From positions 186,001-250,000 of the forward strand of contig NZ_FWDP01000003.1 in the NCBI RefSeq assembly GCF_900169305.1: 64,000 nucleotides of DNA, given 5' to 3'. Made by a program: the position numbers and the translations under genes. The notes below the pieces were generated by a model, which saw only the letters and a list, made by a program, of their open reading frames with translations, was not told the origin of the DNA and ran no database searches. The stretch's first letter is position 1. Each line of letters begins with the position of its first letter. This DNA comes from Marinilactibacillus piezotolerans. GTDB taxonomy: Bacteria; Bacillota; Bacilli; Lactobacillales; Carnobacteriaceae_A. This document shows positions 47,067-55,504 of the stretch, piece after piece.

Positions 47067-47882
47067 TTATCTTTCTCCGCTAACCAGTCTAGCTCTTAGT
47101 TTATTTGATAGGACTTCTACCAGTAAGATCAACACAACAAGTCCAATTAAGATCGAACCCACTTCATTCCAGCGGTAAGCGTTCATTGCAAAAATCAGTG
47201 GTGCACCAATTCCGCCTGCGCCTACTAATCCTAAAATCGTTGCGTCTCGCAAGTTCATGTCAAAACGATAAATCGTAGTAGATAAGAAACTGGAGAATAA
47301 CTGCGGCAAAATACCGTAGCGAATCTTTTCATAAGTTGTACATCCCATTGAAGTCATGGCTTCTAAAACGCCGCGATCCAAGTTTTCAATAACGTCTACA
47401 TATAACTTGGAAATCATCCCGATAGAGGTGATCGACATGGTCAGCACTCCAGCATAGGCACCAGGTCCTGTCACACGAATCAGCATGATTCCATATACTA
47501 ATGAAGGAATTGTACGAACAAATATAACAAACAAGCGTGTAATAAAAGAAATCGGTTCTCCTACAACACTCGGTGCCATTAAGAAAGAAATCGGAATAGC
47601 CAGCAGGGAACCAAAAATCGTTCCTAAAAAAGCAATTGCGATTGTTTCAAATAATAAATAGGGAACACCTTGTTTTGTAAAATCAAATAAAAATTCTAAA
47701 TCCGGCGTCAAAATCCCTTTGATGATATTTCCAGCAAATTCTAATCCTCTATCTTCTACACCAGTATAATTCACACCAGCAATCGACCAGATCAGAAGAG
47801 CCAGCAGAATAGCAGCAATTGTTGAGAAGTAAAGCATATGATTCGGTGCTTCGTTTAATTGTTTTTGAATAGAACTGTTCAT
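47067..47882 (-). CDS. phnE: Phosphonate-type ABC permease PhnE (second copy)
   Basis: A 271-residue permease with about five or six helices and the PhnE core: FLGTIFGSLLAIPISFLMAP, RTIPSLVYGIMLIRVTGPGA, and the docking loop GVLEAMTSMGCTTYEKIRYG, followed by YRFDMNLRDATILGLVGAGG. It pairs with the 47898-48725 product. The organisation phnD-phnC-phnE-phnE without catabolic genes leaves the substrate open: phosphonate, phosphite or another phosphate analogue. Confidence 0.92.
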   Translation of the reverse strand: MNSSIQKQLNEAPNHMLYFSTIAAILLALLIWSIAGVNYTGVEDRGLEFAGNIIKGILTPDLEFLFDFTKQGVPYLLFETIAIAFLGTIFGSLLAIPISFLMAPSVVGEPISFITRLFVIFVRTIPSLVYGIMLIRVTGPGAYAGVLTMSITSIGMISKLYVDVIENLDRGVLEAMTSMGCTTYEKIRYGILPQLFSSFLSTTIYRFDMNLRDATILGLVGAGGIGAPLIFAMNAYRWNEVGSILIGLVVLILLVEVLSNKLRARLVSGER

Positions 47883-47897
47883 TTACCCTCTTCCTTT

Positions 47898-48725
47898 CTA
47901 TGTCAGTTTACGTCTGAAGTATTCACTAATTCGTTCGATAATGAAAACAACGATCATTAAAACAAGCAAGACCATTGCGACACTCGGGTAATCTCTCCAG
48001 CCCAAGCGTTCATCGAGCACCAGTCCGATACCTCCAGCACCAACATAACCTAGAATAGCTGCGTAACGGATATTCCCTTCAAACGCATATAAGGACACAG
48101 ACAAATACGTCGGCAAAACATCCGGTACAATCGCATATCTGAAGGCTTGAATTTTTGTCAGTCCCATAGATTCGTGTGCTTCAAAAGCACCCATATCCAC
48201 GTTTTCAATATGTTCATACATCAGTTTCCCAATATAAGACATGGTAAACAGGAAAATCGCTGTTGTCCCAGCCATCGTGCCAAGTCCAAATACAAAAGTA
48301 GCAATCAACGCCATGATCAGCGTCGGCAAAGTTCTCATAATACTTAATACGAATTTAAACAGACCGTTGACGAATCTATTACGAATAACGTTACCAGAAG
48401 AGAGTAACGCCAGCGGAATTGCAAGAATTGCACCTGCCACTGATCCCAGCAAGGACATTTGGATCGTATCAAATAACGGTTCCCAAATATTAGAGATGTA
48501 GTTAAAATTCGGCGGGAACATAGCGATTAAAATAACAAAGAACTGGTACCCGCGCGTGAAGATCAATGAAAGATCTGAATCCGTTGCCTGAAATGACAAA
48601 TACATAGCAATGACCAGCAGTACAATAATCAGTGGTACTCTGGAAGCTCGCTGTTTAACTTCTTTGCCGTTTTCTAATGTGTAAGTTTTCGGTTTGAAAA
48701 TTTTATCGTAAAATGTCTCTTTCAT
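47898..48725 (-). CDS. phnE: Phosphonate-type ABC permease PhnE (first copy)
   Basis: A 275-residue permease of the PhnE family with LGSVAGAILAIPLALLSSGN, RTLPTLIMALIATFVFGLG, docking loop GAFEAHESMGLTKIQAFRYA and YAFEGNIRYAAILGYVGAGG. It is clearly homologous to the downstream copy, so the transporter is a heterodimer. It lies 12 bases after phnC and 15 before the second phnE. Confidence 0.92.
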   Translation of the reverse strand: MKETFYDKIFKPKTYTLENGKEVKQRASRVPLIIVLLVIAMYLSFQATDSDLSLIFTRGYQFFVILIAMFPPNFNYISNIWEPLFDTIQMSLLGSVAGAILAIPLALLSSGNVIRNRFVNGLFKFVLSIMRTLPTLIMALIATFVFGLGTMAGTTAIFLFTMSYIGKLMYEHIENVDMGAFEAHESMGLTKIQAFRYAIVPDVLPTYLSVSLYAFEGNIRYAAILGYVGAGGIGLVLDERLGWRDYPSVAMVLLVLMIVVFIIERISEYFRRKLT

Positions 48726-48737
48726 TTTTTACCCTCC

Positions 48738-49517
48738 TTACACTTTAGCTTCTTCTAAGTCATCCATATGCGGCACTTCTGTTATGCTGCCGTAAATTTC
48801 ATCCAATACATCCTGCGTTACATCAGAAGATTTTCCGTCATAGACCACTTCACCTTTACGAATACCAATTACACGATCAGCATACTCTAAAGCAAGCTCA
48901 ACGTGATGGATATTGATCAGGATAGACATGTTAAGATCTTTGTTGATCCGCTTGAAGTCATCCATAACCACTTTAGCCGTCACAGGATCCAGCGAAGCAA
49001 CTGGTTCATCTGCCAGAATGATTGAAGGATTTTGTGCAAGTGTACGCGCTAAAGCTACTCGTTGCTGTTGTCCACCTGACAGCTGATCTACACGGTTATA
49101 AGCTTTATCCAGAATCCCTACTTTATCCAGTGCTTCCAGTGCAATCACTTTTTTATCTTTAGGGAATAAGCCTAAAATTTTTCTCCACCAGGAAAGTTCA
49201 GGGACAACAGATACTAGTACGTTATTAATAACGCTTGTACGCGTGACCAAATTGAAAGACTGGAAGATCATCCCGATTTTACGGCGGTAGTCTCTTACTT
49301 GTTTCCCTTTCAATTTGCTGACATCTACATCGTCTACATTCAACGTACCTTCATTGATATCGTGCATACGATTAATACAGCGAATCAAAGTAGACTTACC
49401 TGCTCCAGAAAGTCCGATAATCGCTACAAATTCTCCCTGGTCGATTTTCAAGTTGATATTATTTAAAGCTGTAACTCCGTTTGGATAAGTTTTATTGACA
49501 TTGATAAATTCGATCAT
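48738..49517 (-). CDS. phnC: Phosphonate-type ABC transporter ATPase PhnC
   Basis: A 259-residue ABC ATPase of the PhnC group: Walker A GLSGAGKST (about residues 36-44), Q-loop GMIFQSFNLVTRTSV, signature LSGGQQQRVALART, Walker B ILADEPVASLDP and switch histidine in NIHHVELALEYADR. The region ISVVPELSWWRKILGLFPKD is typical of PhnC. It powers PhnEE. It lies 98 bases after phnD, across a hairpin at 49548-49580. Confidence 0.94.
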   Translation of the reverse strand: MIEFINVNKTYPNGVTALNNINLKIDQGEFVAIIGLSGAGKSTLIRCINRMHDINEGTLNVDDVDVSKLKGKQVRDYRRKIGMIFQSFNLVTRTSVINNVLVSVVPELSWWRKILGLFPKDKKVIALEALDKVGILDKAYNRVDQLSGGQQQRVALARTLAQNPSIILADEPVASLDPVTAKVVMDDFKRINKDLNMSILINIHHVELALEYADRVIGIRKGEVVYDGKSSDVTQDVLDEIYGSITEVPHMDDLEEAKV

Positions 49518-49547
49518 AGTTCAAATTGTCCTTTCTAAGACATGCTC

Positions 49548-49580
49548 AAAAAGAAAGCTAGGAGAGAACTCTCCCAGCTT
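49548..49580 (-). terminator. Intra-operon hairpin after phnD
   Basis: On the minus strand AAGCTGGGAGAG pairs with CTCTCCTAGCTT (TT loop, one mismatch), followed by TCTTTTTG. As after livJ, it probably raises the binding-protein level relative to ATPase and permeases. Confidence 0.75.
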
Positions 49581-49615
49581 ACTCTTTTGACTCGTTATGA
49601 AGTTTGTTAGTGTGT

Positions 49616-50680
49616 TTATTCAGAAAGTGTTTTTAGAAGTTCTTGTGCTTCACGCTCAGTATCATAGTCTTCACTTGTAGCTGGCTCATATCCTTCGTGA
49701 GAGTAGATTGCGATTACTTCTTGACCTTCTTCAGTTTCAGCAATATTCATGAATGCTTCTTGTAAAGCAGTTTTCATGTCCTCTGACATGTTGTCTGAGT
49801 TCTTGCTGACAGAAATTGTATCGTTATAGATACCAGGTGTTACACCGATAACGTTCGTTTCGTCCCAGATGCTTGCTTCTCTTCCGAATTCAGAAGTCCA
49901 TTGCTCTTCGTAGTCACGACGAGCATCAGCGTACATAACGATTACATCAGCTTGCTCTTGAGCTAAACGAGCAACAGAAGTTCCATAAGAATCTGCTTGA
50001 GATACTTGTGCTAGATCAGTAAGTGATTTGTCAAAGTTCTCTTGTAACCAGATTGTTGGGTAGATGTAACCAGCTGATGAAGTTGTTCCCATAACGCTCC
50101 AGTTTGCAGAATTCAAATCTTCCCAAGTTAATTCTTCACCATTATTAACTTTATCTGCAAGTTCCTGACCTTTTTCAGTCGGTCCTGCAACTAAGATTGA
50201 ACGGTAGTAAGTTACTTGTTCTTCAGTAGGTTCAGTCGGTTTATTTTCGTTCCAGTCTGCCGCATCGTCAGAATCGTTGCTTAATCCTGCACGAGTTGCA
50301 GTCAGGATAACTTCAGCGCCATCGTCATATAATACATATGTTCCACCTGGCAGGAATCCAACGTCAGCTGATCCAGAAGCCATAGCTTCACCAACTGCTG
50401 CATAGTCAGTACCAACAGTGATGTCAACATTTCCAATGTCAAATCCTTGATTTGCCATTTCTTCGATCAACATGTCTTTTAGAGGTTCAGTAGCTGTTGT
50501 AATTTCTTCTGGGTCACGTGAAGGTACGAATTGAACAGAAAGTTCATCAACTTGTACGTTTTCTCCAGTTGCTTCGTCAGTACCCGTGCTTTCTGATCCT
50601 TCATCGCCATTACCACATGCTGCTAATACTAAAGTTGTTGCGAAAGTGATCCCTAAACCTTTTAACCATTTTGTAGACAA
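49616..50680 (-). CDS. phnD: Phosphonate-type solute-binding lipoprotein PhnD
   Basis: A 354-residue lipoprotein with a TTG start, supported by AGGAGG seven bases upstream. The lipobox is LVLAACGN (cysteine at about residue 22). The mature part is PhnD-like: VQFVPSRDPEEITTATEPLK, DITVGTDYAAVGEAMASGSADVGFLPGGTY, and a later SSAGYIYPTIWLQ. Family members bind phosphonates, phosphite or hypophosphite. It leads the operon and has a well-formed promoter with an overlapping palindrome. Confidence 0.92.
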   Translation of the reverse strand: MSTKWLKGLGITFATTLVLAACGNGDEGSESTGTDEATGENVQVDELSVQFVPSRDPEEITTATEPLKDMLIEEMANQGFDIGNVDITVGTDYAAVGEAMASGSADVGFLPGGTYVLYDDGAEVILTATRAGLSNDSDDAADWNENKPTEPTEEQVTYYRSILVAGPTEKGQELADKVNNGEELTWEDLNSANWSVMGTTSSAGYIYPTIWLQENFDKSLTDLAQVSQADSYGTSVARLAQEQADVIVMYADARRDYEEQWTSEFGREASIWDETNVIGVTPGIYNDTISVSKNSDNMSEDMKTALQEAFMNIAETEEGQEVIAIYSHEGYEPATSEDYDTEREAQELLKTLSE

Positions 50681-50757
50681 GATTTTTCCTCCTAAATGAT
50701 GTTCCTAAGTATTTTTACAATTTGTTTCAAATATATGCATATTTTGTATCCTATAGA

Positions 50758-50786
50758 ATAGTAACATTCGACAATCAAATTGTCTA
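50758..50786 (-). promoter_or_regulatory. phnD promoter with overlapping palindromic operator
   Basis: On the minus strand -35 TAGACA (50786-50781), 17-base spacer, -10 TACTAT (50763-50758). The palindrome GACAAT-CAA-ATTGTC (50770-50784) covers part of the -35 and most of the spacer, so a repressor could block the polymerase. The protein that binds it is not identified. Confidence 0.65.
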
Positions 50787-50934
50787 GATAAAATGGTGAA
50801 CTTTTTTTATCATTTTGTACGTCAAAAGCGAACATTATCACTTTATTTATAAACAATATTCTTTATTCGTACACTATTATTACCACAGGAGCTTTATTAT
50901 ATTCCCAATCCGCTCCTTTCTTCTATCAATTTTA

Positions 50935-50951
50935 TGTAAATTTAGTGTAAA
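50935..50951 (-). promoter_or_regulatory. Pho-box-like direct repeat TTTACA-N5-TTTACA
   Basis: On the minus strand TTTACA-CTAAA-TTTACA matches the spacing of PhoP boxes (6-bp repeats every 11 bp). A TATAAT lies about 33 bases further on the minus strand. The site is about 255 bases before phnD and 97 before mscL, so it may act through a second distal promoter; it might also be chance in AT-rich DNA. The rest of 50681-51047 holds no gene that I can see. Confidence 0.4.
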
Positions 50952-51047
50952 CCCTTAACCGCTCGAATATTTGCAAATCCTATCTTACTTCAGTAAAATT
51001 GATAGCGATGAAGAGTCATCAAATGTTTCTGGAAAGGACTTTATACC

Positions 51048-51434
51048 ATGTTCAAAGAATTTAAAGCATTTATTGCACGAGGAAATGTTATTGAATTGGC
51101 TGTAGGTTTGGCAATGGGGACAGCTTTTAATGCGATTGTGCGTTCACTGGTCGATAACATTTTAATGCCGCTGATTACTTCCATGACTGGAAAAGCAGAC
51201 GTCAGCTATTTAACGTTTACCATTGGAAATACCCCTATCAAGTATGGGCTTTTTCTTCAGTCCATCATCAGCTTTTTCTTAATTGCGATCGCTTTGTTTC
51301 TGATTGTCAAAACAATCAACACACTAACAACAAAAAACAAGCCGGAGCCTGAAGAAACCCCTGTTGAAGCGCCGACTGTTGAAGAATACTTAGCTGAAAT
51401 TCGCGACTTGCTGGCTGAGAAAGACGTTAAATAA
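51048..51434 (+). CDS. mscL: Large-conductance mechanosensitive channel MscL
   Basis: A 128-residue protein with the MscL layout: N-terminal helix KEFKAFIARGNVIELAVGLAMGTAFNAIVRSLVDNILMP (pore-lining TM1), periplasmic loop with YLTFTIGNTPIKYGLFLQ, TM2 (ISFFLIAIALFLIVKTINTL) and the cytoplasmic bundle ending in EIRDLLAEK. It opens under membrane tension to release solutes on osmotic downshock. TGGAAAGGACT precedes the ATG; single-gene unit. Confidence 0.96.
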   Translation: MFKEFKAFIARGNVIELAVGLAMGTAFNAIVRSLVDNILMPLITSMTGKADVSYLTFTIGNTPIKYGLFLQSIISFFLIAIALFLIVKTINTLTTKNKPEPEETPVEAPTVEEYLAEIRDLLAEKDVK

Positions 51435-51448
51435 ACAGCTCAATCATT

Positions 51449-51496
51449 AAAAGCAGAAATCCTTCGATACAAGTTGAAGGGTATCTGCTTTTTTAT
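51449..51496 (+). terminator. Terminator of mscL
   Basis: AAAAGCAGAAATCCTTC and GAAGGGTATCTGCTTTTTT pair over most of their length with a ten-base loop and a T-run. Confidence 0.8.
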
Positions 51497-51601
51497 TTCT
51501 ATGTCGAATGCTTCTGCTGCTTTCCCTTTCCTGGTTAGAGCTGCGGTTTTATAAATGTCTTCGCAAAACGATCACCGTTCTACTGACTCAGCGGTATCAT
51601 T

Positions 51602-51901
51602 CTATTCTTCAGTTACTTTATTGATTTGATAGAGTTCTTCTGTACCTTCTCTATAAGTGTAAAAGTAGTCTATCTCAGGTTCATCTTCAAACGTGACAAC
51701 AGCTGCATACTTCGCCTGTTCTTGCCCCATATTGACAATCGTTATCTCTGCAGTCTCCGCTTCTCTGTTATAACCCTCATTTTCCAAATAAGAGATTGTG
51801 TCTTCTTCTAGCTGTGTTTTCGCTGCATAACTTTGATAGAAATAAATCCCCATGCCAATCATTACTACAATAATTACTATTTTGATGATTGTGTTTTTCA
51901 A
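51602..51901 (-). CDS. DUF3139-like membrane-anchored small protein
   Basis: About 99 residues: an N-terminal helix (IIKIVIIVVMIGMGIYFYQ) followed by a small extracytoplasmic domain with YLENEGYNREAETAEI and VVTFEDEPEIDYFYTYREGT, the pattern of DUF3139 proteins. I choose a TTG start at 51901 because AGGAGG lies seven bases upstream; the ATG at 51934 has no ribosome site. Function of the family is unknown. It stands alone next to the second repeat array. Confidence 0.72.
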   Translation of the reverse strand: MKNTIIKIVIIVVMIGMGIYFYQSYAAKTQLEEDTISYLENEGYNREAETAEITIVNMGQEQAKYAAVVTFEDEPEIDYFYTYREGTEELYQINKVTEE

Positions 51902-52174
51902 AGCCTCGCCTCCTGTCACCAGGTTAACAAACATATGCCTGAATTTCGATTAATCTAGGGGGACAGCCCTTTTGATCTCTGCAGGTTTTTTAAATCTTTT
52001 ACTTGAGTGATTGGCTTTTCATTCTTCTGGTGGATTCAGCTGGTTAGCGACTAGTTCTGACGATGATGCTTGCTTAACTGGTCTCAATAACGGTTTTGTG
52101 ACGAGTTCGCCGAAGGAAATTGAATTAACTAGTCGCTATCCTGATTTAGTGACGAGTTAAAAAGGAGTATTGCA

Positions 52175-52207
52175 ATGAACTGGTTCCAATACGGATATTG
52201 CGAATAG
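52175..52207 (+). CDS. Possible 10-codon ORF in the repeat, copy 1
   Basis: AAAGGAG, seven bases, then ATG opens MNWFQYGYCE followed by TAG. The second repeat copy encodes MNWFQFGYCD with a similar ribosome site. Differences are one silent change, Tyr to Phe and Glu to Asp. It is very short, so it may be coincidence of repeat sequence; no function is assigned. Confidence 0.2.
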   Translation: MNWFQYGYCE

Positions 52208-52327
52208 TTCTGATGACGATGTTTGTTTAACTGGTTGCAATAACGGTTTTGTGACGAGTTCACCGGGGGAAACTGATTTAACTAGTCGCTATCTTGCTTT
52301 AGTGACGAGTTAAAAGGGAGTATTGCA

Positions 52328-52360
52328 ATGAATTGGTTCCAATTCGGATATTGCGACTAG
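52328..52360 (+). CDS. Possible 10-codon ORF in the repeat, copy 2
   Basis: AAGGGAG, seven bases, then ATG opens MNWFQFGYCD followed by TAG at 52358-52360. See the copy at 52175-52207. No promoter is recognised upstream. Confidence 0.2.
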   Translation: MNWFQFGYCD

Positions 52361-52605
52361 TTCTGATGACGACGTTGTATTGAAAGTGTACCAATATTAT
52401 TGTTAGAGATCGTTCTTATGACTTATTCAAGGTCAACTGGCTCTTATCTTGCTTTTGGCACCTCTTCTGCAATCAGATAGGCGATAAATTCGTTCCTTTC
52501 CCCCATTGGCAGCAGCTTTTTTGAGATTTTTCAGATTTTCTGGTCCTCAGCAAGTAAACTAAAGCCTTTGAAAATCGGATTCAGAATAAGCTGCAAAAGA
52601 TAAGC

Positions 52606-52652
52606 TAAAAAAAAACCGAGCAGACTCATACTGTTGTACAAGTCTGCTCGGT
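52606..52652 (-). terminator. Terminator after the thiolase gene
   Basis: ACCGAGCAGACT (52615-52626) pairs perfectly with AGTCTGCTCGGT (52641-52652); nine T follow on the minus strand. It ends the mvaS-thiolase unit. Confidence 0.9.
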
Positions 52653-52702
52653 TAAGCGTTCCATTCGCCAAGTTGATACGGTTGTTCGGCCGAAGTTTAT
52701 TT

Positions 52703-53920
52703 TTATTCTACATCTGTATTTCTGATTACGACTGCTGCTCCCATACCGCCGCCTATACACAGTGAAGCAATGCCGTATTTCAAGCCTTTGCGTTTTAATG
52801 TATACAGTAAAGAAACGAGGATACGATTTCCGCTGGCTCCAATGGGATGTCCCAGTGAAATAGCGCCGCCGTGAATATTGGTCTTCTCTTTTAATCCTTC
52901 TTCATCTGCATCAAATGCATCTGCTAATTCATGCACGACAGCCAAGCTTTGAGAAGCAAATGCTTCATTCAATTCAAAGGCATCAATATCTTCAAACGAT
53001 AAACCAGATTTTTTTAAAGCTTGTTTCACAGCCGGAACAGGTCCCATTCCCATAATGGAAGGATCTACACCGCCTTGACCAATCGCTACGATTTCTGCCA
53101 GCGGCTGGAATCCTTTTTCATTCAAATAGTCTTCTCCAACAATCAATGTTGCACTTGCGCCATCGTTCAATCCAGAAGCATTGGCAGCTGTTACCGTTCC
53201 CTCTTTTTTGAAAGCCGGTCTCAGTGACTGCATTTTTTCAAGGTTCGCTTTACGGTTAGGATACTCATCCGTATCCACTACCATTTCTTCTTTTCGTCTA
53301 GATGTCCATTTTACCGGAACCACTTCCTCTTTGAATAACCCTTCATCCAGTGCTTCAATGGCTTTTTTCTGAGAGTCGAACGCAAACGCATCTTGATCTT
53401 CACGTGAAATGCCGTACTGCTCCGCGATATTTTCAGCAGTAATCCCCATATGATACCCTTCAAAGGCATCTGTCAATCCGTCATGGACCATGTGATCCAG
53501 TGTCTGAAAACCGCCCATTTTGATCCCGTTTCGTGCTCGATTGGGAATTAAGTAAGGTGCCTGACTCATTGATTCCGTTCCGCCAGCAATTACTGCATTG
53601 TATTCTCCTGCTCGAATCCCTAAGAAGGCATTCATCACTGTTTTAAGCCCGCTTCCGCAGACCATGTTAGTGCTGTAAGCTGGTACTGTTTCGGGAATGC
53701 CAGCCTTGATGGAAGCTTGTCTGGCAACGCCTTGTCCTTGTCCAGCAGGCAGTACATTCCCTAAAGAAACTTCATTTACCTCCGTCGGGTCAATACCACT
53801 TTGTGCAATAACGCCTTGAATCGCTGTTTTTCCCAAATCAGAAGCGGATACATCTTTCAGCGCGCCTAAAAAAGACCCGATCGGTGTCCGTTTAGCTCCT
53901 GCGATATACACTTTTTGCAT
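52703..53920 (-). CDS. Acetyl-CoA C-acetyltransferase (thiolase)
   Basis: A ~405-residue biosynthetic-type thiolase condensing two acetyl-CoA into acetoacetyl-CoA, the first mevalonate-pathway step. The acylated cysteine C88 is in STNMVCGSGLKTV, the histidine in GGAISLGHPIGASG, and the second cysteine C388 in ASLCIGGGMGAAV. I start it at the ATG at 53920 (MQKVYIAGAKRTPIG), after AAAGGAG at a longish spacing; the open frame upstream overlaps mvaS. It lies directly downstream of mvaS, with which it is presumably co-transcribed. In enterococci this activity is fused to HMG-CoA reductase, but not here. Confidence 0.93.
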   Translation of the reverse strand: MQKVYIAGAKRTPIGSFLGALKDVSASDLGKTAIQGVIAQSGIDPTEVNEVSLGNVLPAGQGQGVARQASIKAGIPETVPAYSTNMVCGSGLKTVMNAFLGIRAGEYNAVIAGGTESMSQAPYLIPNRARNGIKMGGFQTLDHMVHDGLTDAFEGYHMGITAENIAEQYGISREDQDAFAFDSQKKAIEALDEGLFKEEVVPVKWTSRRKEEMVVDTDEYPNRKANLEKMQSLRPAFKKEGTVTAANASGLNDGASATLIVGEDYLNEKGFQPLAEIVAIGQGGVDPSIMGMGPVPAVKQALKKSGLSFEDIDAFELNEAFASQSLAVVHELADAFDADEEGLKEKTNIHGGAISLGHPIGASGNRILVSLLYTLKRKGLKYGIASLCIGGGMGAAVVIRNTDVE

Positions 53921-53987
53921 AGAAGAATGATCTCCTTTATTGAGAAAAAGGAATGACCAAGGCACTCCCTGATCATTCACCTTCTCA

Positions 53988-55157
53988 TTATTTTTTAGTA
54001 TAGTTTCGAACATTCGAGTGAACACCGCTTAACACAACAGTTCCAGCTGCTGCTTCTTGTGTGTCCAATTCAACATCTGTTTCATCTTTCGGTAATGCTT
54101 GCTGCAGAATGTTTTCGTATTCTTCAATGGTTAATTCACGTCGGTTACTCAGCAATGCTTCATGTTCTTCTTTCAGCATATGTTCTCTATATCCAGGTTT
54201 TACCGTTCCGCTGAAGAATTCTCCAACCGCTCCTGATCCGTAGCTGAACAATCCGATTCTCGCATTTTCTGCAAGCTCCGGTCCTTGTTCAAGCAGTGAA
54301 AGCAAGCTTAAATAAAGAGACCCTGTATAAATATTGCCGACTTGCTTGTTGTAAAAGACGCTCGGCTCATAATATCCCATCAGACGAGCAGCATCTTCTT
54401 CAGAAGCATTTTCCGTTAAAGCTTTCAAAGCTTTTTTACCCATTTTAGTGTAAGGAACATGGAAGCATAATGCTTCAAAGTCGCTTAAATCACGCTGGCT
54501 CTTTTCTTTGTACCGATTCCAGACCTCAGTCAAAAAGTTCAAGTAAGCTTGATTAGAGAATTTACCATCTACGTACGCATAGTCAGAGTGCAATGGACGC
54601 CAGAAATCAGAAATATCTTCTGTCATCGAAACACTGTCTGTATCGATTGCCAGAATACGCGGATTAGCTGACAAGATCATTGCGACAGCACCTGCACCTT
54701 GTGTCGGTTCTCCGCCTGTATTCAGTCCATACTTCGCAATATCTGTTCCAAGTACCAGCACTTTGCTTTCTGGATGTAAGGAAATATGGCCCATAGCCAT
54801 CTTGATCGCAGCTGTTGCGCTGTAGCAAGCTTGTTTCAATTCTACAGAGCGTGCATATTTTTGAATGTCCGTTAAATGGTGAACCCAAACGGCACCTGAT
54901 TTTGAATGATCGACACCTGATTCTGTTCCAAATAAAACAAAATCAATCGCTTCACGATCCTCTTCATCTAATACTTCAAGCGCTGCATTAGCTGCCATAG
55001 AAACGGCATCTTGTGAAAGCGGCGCAACGGCTTGCTTCTCTTGGCCGATCCCAATTGTATATTTAGCCGGATCCACACCTCTGACCTCAGCCAATTTTTC
55101 CATATCTATAAAGACATCCGGTGTATAAAACCCAATCTTATCTATCCCGATTTCCAA
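53988..55157 (-). CDS. mvaS: Hydroxymethylglutaryl-CoA synthase
   Basis: A 389-residue HMG-CoA synthase, joining acetyl-CoA and acetoacetyl-CoA. The catalytic triad falls at the same numbers as in the Gram-positive reference enzymes: E79 in FGTESGVD, C111 in LKQACYSAT and H233 in CFHVPYTKMG. The start is TTG at 55157, with TTTAGGGGGA upstream. A TATAAT at 55218-55213 provides the -10. Product is passed to MvaA (23506-24798) for mevalonate and isoprenoid synthesis. Confidence 0.95.
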   Translation of the reverse strand: MEIGIDKIGFYTPDVFIDMEKLAEVRGVDPAKYTIGIGQEKQAVAPLSQDAVSMAANAALEVLDEEDREAIDFVLFGTESGVDHSKSGAVWVHHLTDIQKYARSVELKQACYSATAAIKMAMGHISLHPESKVLVLGTDIAKYGLNTGGEPTQGAGAVAMILSANPRILAIDTDSVSMTEDISDFWRPLHSDYAYVDGKFSNQAYLNFLTEVWNRYKEKSQRDLSDFEALCFHVPYTKMGKKALKALTENASEEDAARLMGYYEPSVFYNKQVGNIYTGSLYLSLLSLLEQGPELAENARIGLFSYGSGAVGEFFSGTVKPGYREHMLKEEHEALLSNRRELTIEEYENILQQALPKDETDVELDTQEAAAGTVVLSGVHSNVRNYTKK

Positions 55158-55504
55158 TTGATCGTCCCCCTAAAGTTTACGTTTAATTAGTAAAACTCAT
55201 TATCTTGAATTCATTATAAATGACCTTCCTAAAAAAAGACTTAAGAATCCTTTTTAACTTTACAGAACGTCAATATCCCTAAATAGACACGTTTACTCAT
55301 ACTAATCGTATCATATGACACACTTGAAATAAGTCTCATATGCTCACTAATTTTAATAGAAGTCTAAATTGTATACAGGTGCATGGCCAGTAATACAATA
55401 TTTATCCTTTTTACTATTTCAATGATTAACACTCAGTGTACTGCTGTGTTAAGAAAGGAACTTTTAAATAAACTATGTATCATTAATATGATAAAAAGCA
55501 GTGA
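55158..55504. other. Intergenic region upstream of mvaS
   Basis: About 350 AT-rich bases. The -10 TATAAT for mvaS (55218-55213, minus strand) is the only clear signal; a good -35 is lacking. No gene, RNA or repeat is recognisable in the remainder. Confidence 0.5.

Larger units (their letters stand above)
52047..52378. repeat. 153-bp tandem repeat built from three 51-bp subunits
   Basis: Copies start at 52047, 52200 and 52353 (the last partial), giving a 153-bp period. Each copy splits into three related 51-bp subunits that begin GACTAGTT, GACGAGTT and GACGAGTT. Inverted repeats GCGACTAGTT (52047) and AACTAGTCGC (52127 and 52280) occur inside. The motifs CGAG, AAAGGAG and ATATTGCGAA occur in the same order on the minus strand of the 52-bp array at 10750-11183, so the two arrays appear related. 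Flanks 51935-52046 and 52379-52605 hold nothing else that I recognise. Confidence 0.9.
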
